Assembly (NCBI RefSeq): GCF_958979055.1
Contig: NC_084898.1
Span: 1,622,001-1,686,000, forward strand
Direction: 5' to 3'
Length of the DNA: 64,000 nucleotides
DNA from: Alnus glutinosa
Taxonomy: Eukaryota > Streptophyta > Magnoliopsida > Fagales > Betulaceae
The notes under the pieces are model-generated. The model ran no database searches, was not told the origin of the DNA, and worked only from the letters and a program-made list of their open reading frames with translations. The position numbers were made by a program, and so were the translations under genes. The first letter of the stretch is position 1; every line of letters begins with the position of its first letter. Shown in pieces: positions 17,540 to 29,525 of this stretch.

Positions 17540-19539
17540 AAAGGTACAAATTATTATAAAGATTAACAAAAAATCTTTTGCCTTTATCTTGTTTATGTAC
17601 GTACAAGATATGGGCAAATATGTGACATATTTAACGGTAGATTTATAAAAAAGATGGATGTGTAATAATTTTTTTTAATTAAAAGATAAATGTTTGATTT
17701 CATTATTATGCACATCGTTTGTCTATCTCTATATAAAAGATGTGTAAATCTATCATTAAAAAATAGACGATAAGAGATAAGAGATACACAAGACGATGAT
17801 CTCAAAATATCTCTAATTAAAATTAATTTTTATCATAAAAAATCAAGTTTGGGTACAAATATTAGGATAGACATGATGACATTTTGATTATAAAATATAT
17901 ATATATATAGAAATATTTGAATATATTAATTGGGCTGTCTAGTCACCACGCACCTTTTGCACATAACGTTATTGAAACGTATGTTACACCTTTTTCTCTC
18001 ATCTTTTTCATAGCCAAGCTTTCAACACGTTGTTTTTTTTTTTTTAATATTTTTTTTGTATTTTATTTTTTATATTCAAGCTTTCAACACGTTAAAGTCG
18101 AGTTCAAGGTACATCAACTTATTCAAATAATTGGATTGGAAGTTTTGCATGCTTCGTTCAAAATAATTAGAAAAATGACATCGAATAGGTATTAACTATT
18201 CACTATCCAGCACTTTATAGTGTTATAATGCTCTAGTTTGTATCCTCTTTCCATGCACACAAGATTCAGGGTGCCACACGTCCTCAATTATTGACACGAC
18301 ATTTTCAACTTGCATCATGTGCACACAAGACACATAATGCAAGTATTGCTCGTAGTGAGAAAATTGAAACCATTACTCGTTAGAAAATTGAAATACATAA
18401 CGAAATAAAACAGTACCTCGCTTGCACTGCAATCAAATGTTGTTTCATGTGATTCTCTAGTGATTTTTTCTTCCTCTCGACGATGGAGTATACTGTCAGA
18501 ATTACTAAAATAACAATCTAAACACTAGGCCTTGTTTGGGCCGCCAAACTCATTTCTCATTTGGGTTTTGTTTTTCAAACCCATATTCAAGATTGTTTTA
18601 GGGCTTTTGAAATGAATTCGATTCATAAGTCAGATCGGTTGGTTTTCGGCCCTAATGATAAATGATCAAACCCAGCTCAGCCCACACGGTTTTTAATCTA
18701 CTTGCATTAATACCAAAGAAATTCATTTTTGAGTTGATGCACTCTAAGATTGCATTAACTATCCAATCTAGTCAATATTCTTCAAAGAAGTATATCATTC
18801 AGCTTGGTCAACTATAGTAATGAAGCAATCAAACAAACCTAAATGTCCCTCCTCCCATTGGCCAATTTCTATAAGCTTCATTTTAACATGGCTATCAAAA
18901 CAATTTTTGCAATCCTGTATCAGTTTGTTGTAGCCATTTTTGATAACATAAAACAAGACTAGATTTTTCGGAAAGGTAAAAAATTAATTTTAGTGGGTCT
19001 AAATACAAAAATTTATATAATTTTGATAAAAAAAACTTTGAAGTTTTGTGTGTAGGTCTATCCCTGATTATACTCTATGAAAAACTTATTAATCGTTATC
19101 CAAGCAATTTATAATTAATCTCAACTATAAGAACTAAAAATTTGGCCTGTCATCACTAATATCCGAAGCATTCTATACCATTTTTTTTTAAAAAATAAAT
19201 AAATTAGAAAGCTAATGAACATATTTGTGTTAATTCAATCCATTTATATTAAACAAGTTATTTTTTATTTTTTATTAGCAAATATGTAAGCGAAGAAGAT
19301 CAAATGTGATTGACAATAGTAGCATCTGAACGTTGGAGTCACATAAAAAGGGTTTAAATGGTGGAAACCGTTGTCGCTCCCGCTCGGAGATTTGCACCGC
19401 TCTTTTTAAAGCGAGATTTCTCACCGCCGTAACAAGTAAAATCCATAGAGATATGGCAACAAGCTTTTAGCGCCGCTATAAGAAAACTGGTCATAGAAAT
19501 TATATGTACTCTCTCTCACGGTGCTTAGCTCGTGAAAGG
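17540..19539. other. 5' flank of copy A, no separate gene
   Basis: Flanking DNA of the duplicated segment. The part from about 17930 onward matches copy B at about 32070-34968, without the retroposon and the Harbinger-like MITE found there. The 17540-17890 part has no counterpart in copy B. No other gene is supported. The last 200 bp should hold the promoter and leader of the pseudogene. Confidence 0.6.
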
Positions 19540-19974
19540 ATGTGGAAAAGCAGAGTCCATCGTCGGCAACAAACGTTGCTTGCTATCATCAGACACTACT
19601 CTCGGATTTCTCCACCACCACCCGCTTATGCCGACCCGGTAATCCGGGTCTCCAAAACCAACATAGCCCATCTGGGCGGTCCAAAGAAGGGCCCAAAGCC
19701 TCGGCAGCTCCTATCTCTGCCTCCCTTTCCTGGCCACCCTTTGCCCGGCAAGAACTCGGGCAGTGGTAAGCCCGGTCGAGTCACCGCCATCAGTTGGGTC
19801 AAGTATTACTTCGATGAGATTGCCGACCCTGTGATTCAGTCCCATTTCAACAAAGGCCTTGTGAGTGTTATGATTGTTATGAAAGTTTTTAAATTGGGTT
19901 GGTTTTATTTTTCTATTTTTAATTTTTTGTGGTTGGTTGTTGTATTTGTGTGGCTTAGTGTTTTGGGTTATGAA

Positions 19975-20750
19975 GAATGTGGATAAATTTGTCAAATTTG
20001 TGGTTCAATGTGTTTTTAGCTTATGCTTTAGGCTCAGATAAGTATGCAAACTTTTTAATTTTTTGTGGTTGGTTATTATGTTTATGTGGCTTATGGTTCA
20101 GTATGTTTTTTGCTTATGCTTTAGGCTCTGATATGCGAGCCAAATTGGTGAAAAAGAATGAGACAGAGAAATGTGTAGTGCCATTTGGCTTTGGTTTTGA
20201 ATTTTTTACATTGTGAGTTTTATTATTATTTGTTAACTTTTTCCACTGGTATTTTTTTTTTTTTTTGAATTTTTTGTGGTTGGTTATTATGTTTATGTGG
20301 CTTATTGTTCTGAGTTGTGAAGAATCTGGATGAAGTTGTCAACTATATGGATCAATGTGTTTTTTGCTTGTGCATTAGGCTCAGATAAGCTTGAGAAGCA
20401 AATTAGTGAAAAAGAATGAGACAGAGAAATGTGTAGTGCCATTTGGGTTTGGTTTTTAATATTTGACCTTGTGAGTTTTATGATTATTTGTAAACTTTTT
20501 TTTTTGTTGTTTTTTTTTGTTGTTTTTGTGTGTGTGGTTGGTTATTATGTTTGTGTGGCTTATTGTTCTGAGTTGTGAAGAATCTGGATAAAGTTGTCAA
20601 CTTTATGGTTCAATGTGTTTTTTGCTTATGCATTAGGCTCAGGTAAGCATGCAAAGATCTATTTATCAAAAAGTATGCAAATTGAATTGATAAAAAAGAA
20701 TTAGATAGGAAAATGTGGAGTGCCATTTTGGTTTGGTTTTGAATATTTGA
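19975..20750 (+). repeat. Four degenerate repeats in intron 1, copy A
   Basis: Intron 1 contains about four diverged direct repeats. Each includes a GTTGTCAACTTTATGG-type stretch, then GTTTTTTGCTTATGC, then TTAGGCTCAGATAAG, and later AAATGTGTAGTGCCATTTGG. Copy B carries the same array at about 35400-36190, so the intron grew by local duplication before the segment was copied. Confidence 0.7.
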
Positions 20751-22495
20751 CAACGGAATTAATTCGGTTTGGGATTTGTACTTGTGGTGTTATTTAAAAT
20801 CATATCAAGTTTATCTGTAATTATTTTGATTCAATGAAGGTTTTATTCATATGAAGTTGGAGTTGTAATAGAATGGGTATATGGACTCTTTTACGATTTT
20901 AACACAAACATATTTACAAAATTGTATATTTTCTTCTTCTTTAGGTCCAGATGGCATGCCCAAGTTCGGAAGACTCCTATGTTGACAAGGAGCAAATGAA
21001 GCCCATGAGAAAGGTACTGATGCTAGCACATAGAGCCTACTATCTTAGTTTCGACATTTTAATTATGAATTTCATGATGGGAAGATAACCACCTGGGGAA
21101 GTGATAATAATATAACTATGATATAACATGTTCGGACATTAGCCAAATTATATTATATCAACTGTTCACGCTTATCACTACTACCAGGTGTGGACTTAAC
21201 TGCTTACAAACTCACACATGTATTCGCCGATAATTATTAACAGTTGTTTTTATTGGTAAGTTACACATGCATCCAATCGATATAGAATTCACGGTCTCAT
21301 GCTCTACTCCCATTCTTAAAGGGAGGAAGTTTCATTTGAGAAAGAGTTCATTGGCAACTTTATTTTACACACCCATGAGAAGGATGTATGAAGATTTTCT
21401 CTCTCTCCACCCTTTATTTCTACCTCTATTTGTTGGCTGTATTTGATTTCATGGGGTTTTACTTAATCTACAATCATACAGCTGACCTACAGATTCGGCC
21501 TAATGAGGTCATGGAGGCTGGGGCACGAGTTTATATACCTGTATCTGTTGCGGAGACAAGGATTTCCAAGAGATATGACACTATACCAAGTGGGACACTA
21601 TATCCAAATGCTGATGAGATACAGTACTTGCAAAGGCTTGTCAAGTACAAGGCATGTTTTACATTTGACTCCTATCTTGTCCCCTTTCATGTTATTTGAG
21701 TTGATTTATGAGTTGTTTTGAAGTTTGAATTTTCAATCCCTGATGCTCACTGGTTATGTATGGATGGGTATAGATGTTTTCGTGGGTTTATTTGTTGTGT
21801 TTGTCATCTTGTCTTCCTTTTCTCATTGGTGAGGTACTATGTTGTATCCAACTTTGTGCGCTTGCTTCAATTTCTGCTCGGAAATGCTGTATGGCTATAT
21901 TCTTCGTTTGATTGTGTTGTTTGTGCTCGTATTGCTATAACTTATTTGGTGGTTGAAATTTCAGGACTCAGCTATAATGGTGCTAAATAAGCCCCCAAGA
22001 GTGCCAGTCAAGGTTAGTATCCTGTGATACCATTCTTTGTGGTGCTAGACCGTCATGTCAGCATATTGCCTTGCCACTGATTGTTTATATGTATAACAAT
22101 GTTCTCAGGGGAATCTGCCAGTTCATAACAGCATGGATGCTTTGGCAGCTGCAGCTTTGTCTTACGATTATGATGAGGGCCCTAAGTTGGTAAGGTTTTA
22201 GTTTTAGATGATCGCTTTGTACTTATCAAAAAGGATTGTTATGTGATGAAGTTGTCCAGAAAATTAGAAAAATAATTTTTTAGTTTTGTTGCCTTTTCTG
22301 TCTGAGATTATTGTCTGTGTGTGATTGCTCAGTGACATCAAGAAGATAGTTGAACAGGGTAGTGACAAGTTGAGAAAGAAGATGCTTGCTATATCAGTTA
22401 ATTTGATGTGTAGGAACAAGCATGTGTCCAATGTTTAAATTTGTGTAGTTGTATGCAGATATTTGGAGGGCAAGTATCATATGTTTAACATGACT

Positions 22496-23294
22496 CTCCC
22501 TCTGTCATAAATGTCTTGCTTTACTTTTTGGAATGTTCAACATGCCCATTTTCTAAGAATAGAAGTATTTACTTCTTTAATTTTTCATATTGCTATTACT
22601 TTTTTTAAATACAAAATTGGAAATTACTCCCTGGGTTTTAACTCGATTAAAAATTGCTTGCTAGGTCATAGATGCCACGCATACAAATTAACACTCTTAC
22701 CTATCACCTGTATGAAATTTCAATTATATCCTGAAAAATAATAAAATTTCAAGAAACAGAGAAAAAACAAAAAACAAAAAAATTCCTCGGTGAGGCCCAC
22801 TCCTATTTGTGGGAGATGGAGGCCGGTCTCCATCCTTCGCCCCTCTATGAGGGGTGGAGATCGCCTCACAAAGATTTTTTTCTTCTTATATTTTTTGGTT
22901 TTTGGTCATTTTATTATTATTCAAGATATGAAATTTCACAAAGAGTAATGGGTATGACGTGTCAATTTTCATACATGGCTGCCGTAACCTGGCAACATGC
23001 TTATGTGGTAGCAACTCCATTAGCAATTTAAACGAAAAAAAAGTGACGGAGGGAGTAATTCTTAAAATTTTGAAAACCTACGATTTTTTTTTTCAGAACT
23101 GAGATAGCTATTTTTAATCAAGTTAAAACCTATGGAGTATTTTTAATTTTTTTAAAAAAAGCAAACAAGTTTCCTAGCAAAATTTGTGTCACGGTTAATT
23201 TTAAAGTAGAAGAGACATTTTATAAAGATTACTATATTTCATTTTTTATTAAATCATGCCATTTCAAAGCAAGACATTTAAATTGGGATGGAGG
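22496..23294. mobile_element. Stowaway-like MITE in intron 5, copy A
   Basis: The left end reads CTCCCTCTGTCATAAATGTC and the right end in reverse complement reads CTCCATCCCAATTTAAATGT, both then continuing CTTGCTTT. This is the terminal form typical of Stowaway-like (mariner) elements in plants. A second TACTCCCTG/GAGGGAGTAATT pair inside (about 22624-23060) suggests a nested relative. No TA target duplication was confirmed. Copy B has the same element at about 37972-38790, so the insertion predates the duplication. Confidence 0.5.
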
Positions 23295-24579
23295 AATCTA
23301 TGATTTGCAGTATAGTTTCTTGATTTTTTAATAAATGCCTTCTTTTATACCTGAAAAGTTTTTCTGCTGTAATACCTCTCTGGGTTCTTTTTGAATGTTT
23401 ATTGCACGCTACATGTGATTCCACTATTATTACCAGTAGCTACCTTAAATCGTTAGTTCTCTTTAGGAGCCTTTGTGATTGCTGTTCTCATAGACCTATT
23501 TTCATATGTTCATCGACTCGACCGAGAGAGCAGCGGCCTCCTCTTGATGGGGAGAACAAAAGAAAGTGTAGATCATCTTCAGTGGTTATTTAGTGACATA
23601 AATAAAGGAAATCCCTCCTGCAAGGTACTCATGCCCACACTGCTCATTGCTCTAGGTCCAGCAGGGGCAGTGAACGCAAATTCTAGAACACGACAATGAA
23701 AATAGTTGAACGCTTCAATTTTTCAGTCTTAAGACTGATATGTTTATATGTAATCTTAGGCTTGGAATGATGCATGTCAAGCAACATATCGGAGGTATTG
23801 GGCTTTGGTCATAGGCTCTCCCAGGGAAACTTCTCAAGAGGCAATAACTGAATTTCGGGTTCTTGGTCCTATGATAAGTGGATGCTCGTGGATTGAACTA
23901 CGACCAGTTACTAGTCGGAAGCATCAGGTACCATGTTGTGTCCTCTCTGTCTCTCTCATGCACATGCAGGGCAGTGTTCTTATTTGCCAAGTCAATATTA
24001 AATGCAAAGGTCAAATCTTAGTCTCAATTCCTCTTTGGTGAAACCCCTTGTCAGTGTGAGTCTTACCTTAATTGCATTTACACACCTTATGCTCATTATC
24101 GAAAAGGTCAATCTCATCAAAGAACTAAGACTAAAAGGTTTTAACATCTGCTTTGGTTCAAATTGTTTTTGCAATGTTTTACTTTTATATCACATGCTTT
24201 TCTAGAGGATGTTCATATAGACTTTTGATATTGAAGATGCAATATATCTGATTCTTTAATATGTTGATGGACGTACAAGTCTAACTTGCAAAACTTATTA
24301 GTCCCTAATTTTTTTCAAAGTAGTACATGACATTTGCGTTATTATGAACTGGTAAAAAGCATCTACAGTTCACTGTAACGAACTGTGAAAAAGTCATTTG
24401 GGGAGTTAAAAATTATTGCATGTACCCACATGGCACATGGTACATGGTACAAATGTAATATAAAAAGATTTGGGGTTGTGGTGAAACCATCCTTTGGCTT
24501 TGACATTTTAGAGACTAAAAAGTCTCCCCAATTGTTCAAAACATGTTTAAGAGTTAATTTAAGATAAAGCTTAAGAGAG

Positions 24580-25205
24580 TTTATGGGCATTCTCCTACCT
24601 TAAATTTTTCCTTGGAATAGTATCTGGAAAGTTAAGGCTCTCCCAAGAGGTGTTTTTTGTGTGAACGACGGCTTTAGGAAAAATATTAACTTTGGATAAT
24701 TTACGAAAGATGAATATTATTGCGATAGAGTGGTTTTGTCTATGCAAGATTTGTGGAGAGTCTATAGATCATTTACTCCTTCATTGTGAGGTTGCCACAA
24801 AGTTGTGGAGTGCGATTTTTCAGTTGATTGGGTTATGCCTTGTAAGGTGAGCAATTTGTTGGGGAGTTGGAGGGGACAATTGGGCAATTGCCTGTTTTGA
24901 ACATATGAATGTTGGCTCCTTTGTCTTTGATATGGTGTCTTTGGAGAGAGTGGAACGCAAGAAGCTTTGATGATCGTGAGAATGAATTGTTATAATCGAA
25001 GAAGATAATGCTACACAGCTTGTAAATATGGAGAGAGTGGCATGACATGGTGTGCCTGTTTCTAATTTTTCTGAGTTCTTAGAATTATGTTCTTATTTTT
25101 CTATGATTTAGGAGTTCTTTTGTATACTCTGTGTACTAAGGTTGTGCCCCCTCTGTGCTTTGATTCAATATACATTATTTGTAAAAATAAAAATAAAATA
25201 ATTAA
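24580..25205 (+). mobile_element. Truncated LINE 3' end in last intron, copy A
   Basis: The conceptual translation, broken by frame changes, carries a zf-RVT-like stretch of the kind at the C-terminus of plant LINE reverse transcriptases: a CKICGESIDHLLLHC-type Cys/His pattern followed by LW and F. The block ends in an A-rich tail (about 25180-25200), which fits 5'-truncated LINE insertion on the plus strand. Copy B has the same insertion with an internal deletion, so it predates the duplication. Confidence 0.65.
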
Positions 25206-25257
25206 CCATTCTCCATAAGCAAGCACTTGCCCTCTCACCTAACTTATGTAAATCTCT

Positions 25258-25288
<31 letters not shown>

Positions 25289-25845
25289 ATGTGTGAGGTT
25301 GGTGTAAGCTAATGGGGCTCTTCCCTTTTATATCCGCATATATCTATCTAATTTCAATCACCTTATTACAGCTCTGTGTCCATTGTGCCGAAGCTCTTGG
25401 CACTCCAATTGTGGGTGACTTCAAGTATGGTTGGTTTGTTCACCAGAGATGGAAGCAAATGCCTAGGGTTGATATTGAGCCAACAACTGGTCAACCGTAC
25501 AAGTTGCAAAGGCCAGAAGGTCTGGATGTTCAGAAAGGAAGTGTTTTATCTAAGGTCACTTTGTTACATCTTCACTGTAGGGAGCTTGTACTTCCCAACA
25601 TCTCCAAGTTCCTTCAAGTTTTGGATCAAAAGTCAGAAAACCTGCATCCGGCGGTTAGCTCGAAGCCAGATCTACTTCGGTTTGTGGGATTGATGCCTTC
25701 CCACATGAAAATTAGTTGGAATCTTATGTCCTCCTATTTGGTATAAGAATGCAGGAAAGTTTGTGTTCTGTAGAGCCCGATTCATGTTGCTGTAGATCAA
25801 TTTTGGGGGTGCAGTTTAACATTTATTCTAATTTTATCGGTTAAT

Positions 25846-26618
25846 ATTATGAATTTTAGTATATCATGTTTTAGTAGTCTGTTTCATGCATATTTCATGC
25901 TCAAGTTTCCTTTGGTCCTTTTAACAATTGATGCAGCTTCTTATAGGAGTATGCAAGTGCCTTTTAGTTGCTTTTCACCTCGTTATATATAAGACTTCCT
26001 CTATGTTCCAAATCCCAATGTTCAATGCGACTTCTTATCGTATGTTATGTTTATATAAAAAAGCACAAGTTTTTAAAATTATTCTTGAATTGTTTCTTTC
26101 TTAAGAGGCAACCTTTTAAAGATAATTTCAAAAATTAATATTGCTCTTACAATTGTGTATATTGATTTCTATTAGGTTTTATACTGTAAATTCAGTGTCG
26201 GAACAAATTTGGTTGTAAGTCTAAGTTAAGTTGTCAAGTTTATTCTTATGTTGGAGTCCAAATCTTATTGAAAACTGAAGATTAGAAGTGGCCGGTGGAA
26301 ACTTGCATGGTGCATCTTAGAACTGAGTTCCCAAGATGCTCGATTGCAGTGGTAGTTGAAGGTTGGTCAAACGAGGGACTTCAAGTGGTTTAAAGCTCAA
26401 GCTCCAAAGAGGTTCAGTTGCAAGGATAGTTGAATAAAGTTTGAACCAAACTGAATAACTGAGTTTTAAAAGATACCTCCGACAACCTCAATCACAATCT
26501 CGGTCGAAGACAGTTTGAACAAAATGTTTCACAAGGAACTACATTCGAATACAAATATATATATGTTCGGTTGCAACCACGATAAAATAAAGTTCAAACA
26601 TGGTGTTAATTAAAGTTA
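25846..26618. other. Intergenic, no gene seen
   Basis: AT-rich DNA between the end of duplicated segment A and the Mutator-like foldback element. I see no gene or clear repeat. Confidence 0.55.
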
Positions 26619-27288
26619 GGAAAAATTGCACCGTTGGTCTCTGTGGTATGCCATAATTATTTTTTACTCCATATGGTTTAAAAAGTTAATGAGAGATCCC
26701 TATAGTATGCAATAATTACAAATCGATCCCTGGCGTCAAATTCTGTTAAAACTTTTAACAGATTCCGTCAAATGCTATGTCAGCGCCACGTGTCGTCATC
26801 TTATTGGTGACACGTGGCGTTGACATGTCTAATCTTAATAAAAAAAAATTATTAAAAAATAAATAAAAATACTTATTTTAAAAAAAAAAAATTTAAAATT
26901 TAAAAAAAAAAAAAAAACAAGGGGTGGCCGCGCGCCACCCCCATTGGCTGGGGGTGGCCTGGCCACCCCCTTTCCCTTTTTTGTTTTTTGTTTTTGTTTT
27001 TTTTTTTAATTTTAATTTTAATTTTTTTTTAAAAAAATAAGTATTTTTATTTATTTTTTTAAAAAAATTTATTTTTTTATTAAGATGGACACGTGTCACC
27101 AATAAGATGGCGACAAGTGTCGCTGACGTGTAGGGCTAACAGATTCCGACAAAATTGTGGACGGAAAATCGACCTAGGAAGTAAAACGTAATTATTGGAT
27201 ACCACAGGGATCTCTCGTTAACTTTTTAAACCTTAGGGAGTGAAAAACAATTATGGTATACCACAGGGACCAACGGTGTAATTTTTTC
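26619..27288. mobile_element. 670-bp Mutator-like foldback element
   Basis: Long inverted repeat, about 300 bp per arm, beginning GGAAAAATTGCACCGTTGGT and ending with the near-complement. It is flanked by a perfect 9-bp target duplication, TTAAAGTTA, at 26610-26618 and 27289-27297, diagnostic of Mutator-like transposition. The middle is a GC-rich hairpin core of GGGGTGGC/GCCACCCC repeats between A/T homopolymers. It has no coding capacity and needs a transposase from elsewhere. It lies between the two pseudouridine synthase segments. Confidence 0.88.
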
Positions 27289-27297
27289 TTAAAGTTA

Positions 27298-29525
27298 AAT
27301 GAAAAAAACAAAAACAAAAAAGAAATAAATAGAGTACCTCTAACTTGGAGTGATAATAGGTTAAATGAAAAATGAATTATTAATTTGCCCAAAAAGGAAG
27401 GGGCGGGAGATTTAGTCAAAAAGACAATTCAAGCACTTTTCCTGACTTCAACAAATAAATTCATTGGCCACAAAAAATTCATAAGAATTGTGTTAGAGAT
27501 ATATAAAAATGAAAGAAAAAAAGAAAATAAAAGTAGGTAGGGTGAAAAAATTCATAAGAATTCCACGGTAACTTTTATTTCACATAACCTCATTATTTAT
27601 TTTCCTATTGTTATTAAAGTATCTTCAACAATGTAATGCATTCTAGTTCATCAAAAATCACTATTTTCTACTTACTACTTTTTCAATACAAGCCCGAACA
27701 TATTTTCTATTTCATTAATTGCTTATTGTTTTAAATATTATTTTTCAGTATTTTATTATTATTTTCTTCAACCACCAAGAAACAAGAGAAAGAAATGACT
27801 ATAGCTAAGAGATCGAGATAGAGAGAGAAATTATTAAGAAAAGAATACATAAGTTACAGTGATTGCCTTAAAGTATCTAATCAAAAAGCAAAATTCTCTT
27901 CTTCTTCTTTTTTTTTTTTTTTTTTTTTTTAAATAAGGAGTAGAAAGGATGTTGGATATGATTTTTGTCTCATATTAACTAAATATACATAATATAGAGG
28001 TTTTAGAGCATTTGTTGAAGATGCTCTAAAGTGATTTGGATTATGAAATAAAAATTATATATATATATATATATAGGGCATGAATTACAAGTTAAAGTTA
28101 TACATTAGCTTTTGAAAACAGTTCTCTTATATTCTCAAGGAATTTCACTGGCTGATGGGCATGTTATCAGCAACGTTTTAATGCCCATTGTTTGTGTAGT
28201 ATAATATCAAATTTATGTTAAGTTGGTACGTGGAATGACTATTCCCTTAAGAAAAAAAATGAATAGCTCTTATTAGAAATTGAAGAATGTGAAATGGAAT
28301 AGTCATAATTCCCTCATGGGTCATTTGAATGTCTATTCCAAGTGTTAGAGTATAATTTGTATACTTTAACACCAAAAATTATTTTATTTCACGTTCTTTC
28401 ATTCTTAATAAAGATAATGGAATAGTCATTATGCATACTAAACGTATACTTAGTCCATATAATCGGTAATAAAAATACATTTTTTTTTTTTAAAAAAAAA
28501 AATTTACTTTTAGAAAATTTTATCCTTTTGTAGTTTTAGGGTTTTATTATAAATTAAGTTCATTTGTAATGGAAGATGCAGTTTTTCCCATCAATAACAT
28601 TGTCAAGTTAATTATTCTATCAATGCGAGTGTTAATTGTATGTGTATTGATAACACAACTTCTCTTTCACGTTTATCGTTTCCTGCTACATTATTTTAAG
28701 ATAAAAATGACATAATAATTAGGATAAAGTGGTTGATGTTACTTCTTTAATTAATTTTTCCCTTTCCTATGAAACCAGATGTACACTACCACACTTGGTC
28801 TAGAAAGCTAATAATTAAACTTTTGCATGTTTTGTTTGTCAGCTTATTTTCTACATTTTTATTTTTTATGCATGCTGCCATATTTTCATGAGGAAAGGAA
28901 CTTTCAAACCATAAGATGTCATTAGTACTCAGTCTTGTAATGCAATGTAGCTAGGGACGGCCCCCATTTAGGTTTATCTTTAGATTGTAAAATATATATT
29001 GAGACGGAGATTAGCTTTTGACACAAAAGAATTAAAATAACTGCTTAGCTCACGAGAAACCCAAGAAACATTCATATATTTAAGCTTACTAGCTTATACA
29101 AAACACAAGTACAAATAGAGAAAACAGAAAGAAAAAAAAAAAAAATCCACTCTCACAATTAAGATGGAATAGTTCACACAACAATAAAAGTGTAGAAAGA
29201 AAGCAACGACCTAGAATAATTAGAGGAAAAGGATGGCTGGTGAACAAGAAAGAGAAGATTGGTGGCGGTGGCATACATAGGTAAAGTGGTGAAAAGTTAT
29301 ATAAAAAGGTAGCAATGAATTATTAATTACTAGGTGCGAAAATCGGATGAAGATTCTTTACAATTATTTGTTCGAATTTGAGAGAATTCGGGTAGGTGAT
29401 TGTGAGAGACTATTTATGAGACCCACCTGGCTGAATAAGTGGTTGGACAGCTCAATTTTTATTTAATCAAGTGAGTCTCATAAAAAGTATATCACGATCA
29501 CCTGCCTGAATTCAAAATTCTTCTC
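27298..29525. other. Intergenic, no gene seen
   Basis: AT-rich spacer containing a T tract (27909-27930), an AT microsatellite (about 28058-28074), and a weak inverted pair of GGAATGACTATTCC type at about 28230 and 28425 that may mark another small MITE. The part next to 29525 should hold the 3' untranslated region of the ankyrin gene. Confidence 0.5.

Larger units (their letters stand above)
19540..25746 (+). pseudogene. RNA pseudouridine synthase copy A, decaying
   Basis: Same gene as the intact copy at 34969-41279. Matching exons: 19540-19860, 20945-21013, 21493-21651, 21965-22012, 22109-22189, 23508-23624, a fused 23760-23927, and 25372-25746. Three lesions are visible. First, the acceptor before the catalytic HRLDRESSG exon reads CATAT where copy B reads CTTAG, so this exon cannot be spliced normally; the nearest upstream AG (23492-23493) adds 14 bases and shifts the frame. 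Second, a 197-bp deletion joins two exons, removing one intron and 31 codons while keeping frame. Third, the conserved arginine of the family's HQLRVH motif is cysteine (LCVH). Reading frames are otherwise open, so the decay is recent. An upstream in-frame ATG at 19504 is absent from copy B. A transcript could still be made, but a working enzyme is unlikely. Confidence 0.85.
17469..25845. repeat. Segmental duplication, copy A
   Basis: This segment aligns in direct orientation with 31870-41366 over the promoter region, all exons and all introns of the pseudouridine synthase gene. Homology starts near the shared TTTGATGCTTGAA stretch (about 17518 and 31910) and ends about 100 bp past the stop codon. 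Nearly identical introns show that the duplication was at DNA level, not by retroposition. Several insertions and one deletion distinguish the copies. Confidence 0.88.

Noticed and set aside
19504-19539. Upstream ATG adding 12 residues to pseudouridine synthase copy A
   Set aside because: Copy B has no ATG at the matching place and its product starts at MWK, so the ancestral start is 19540.
20100-20216. 79-codon frame in intron 1 of both pseudouridine synthase copies (19977-20216 and 35403-35642)
   Set aside because: Present in both copies only because the intron is duplicated; it consists of intron repeats and has no domain.
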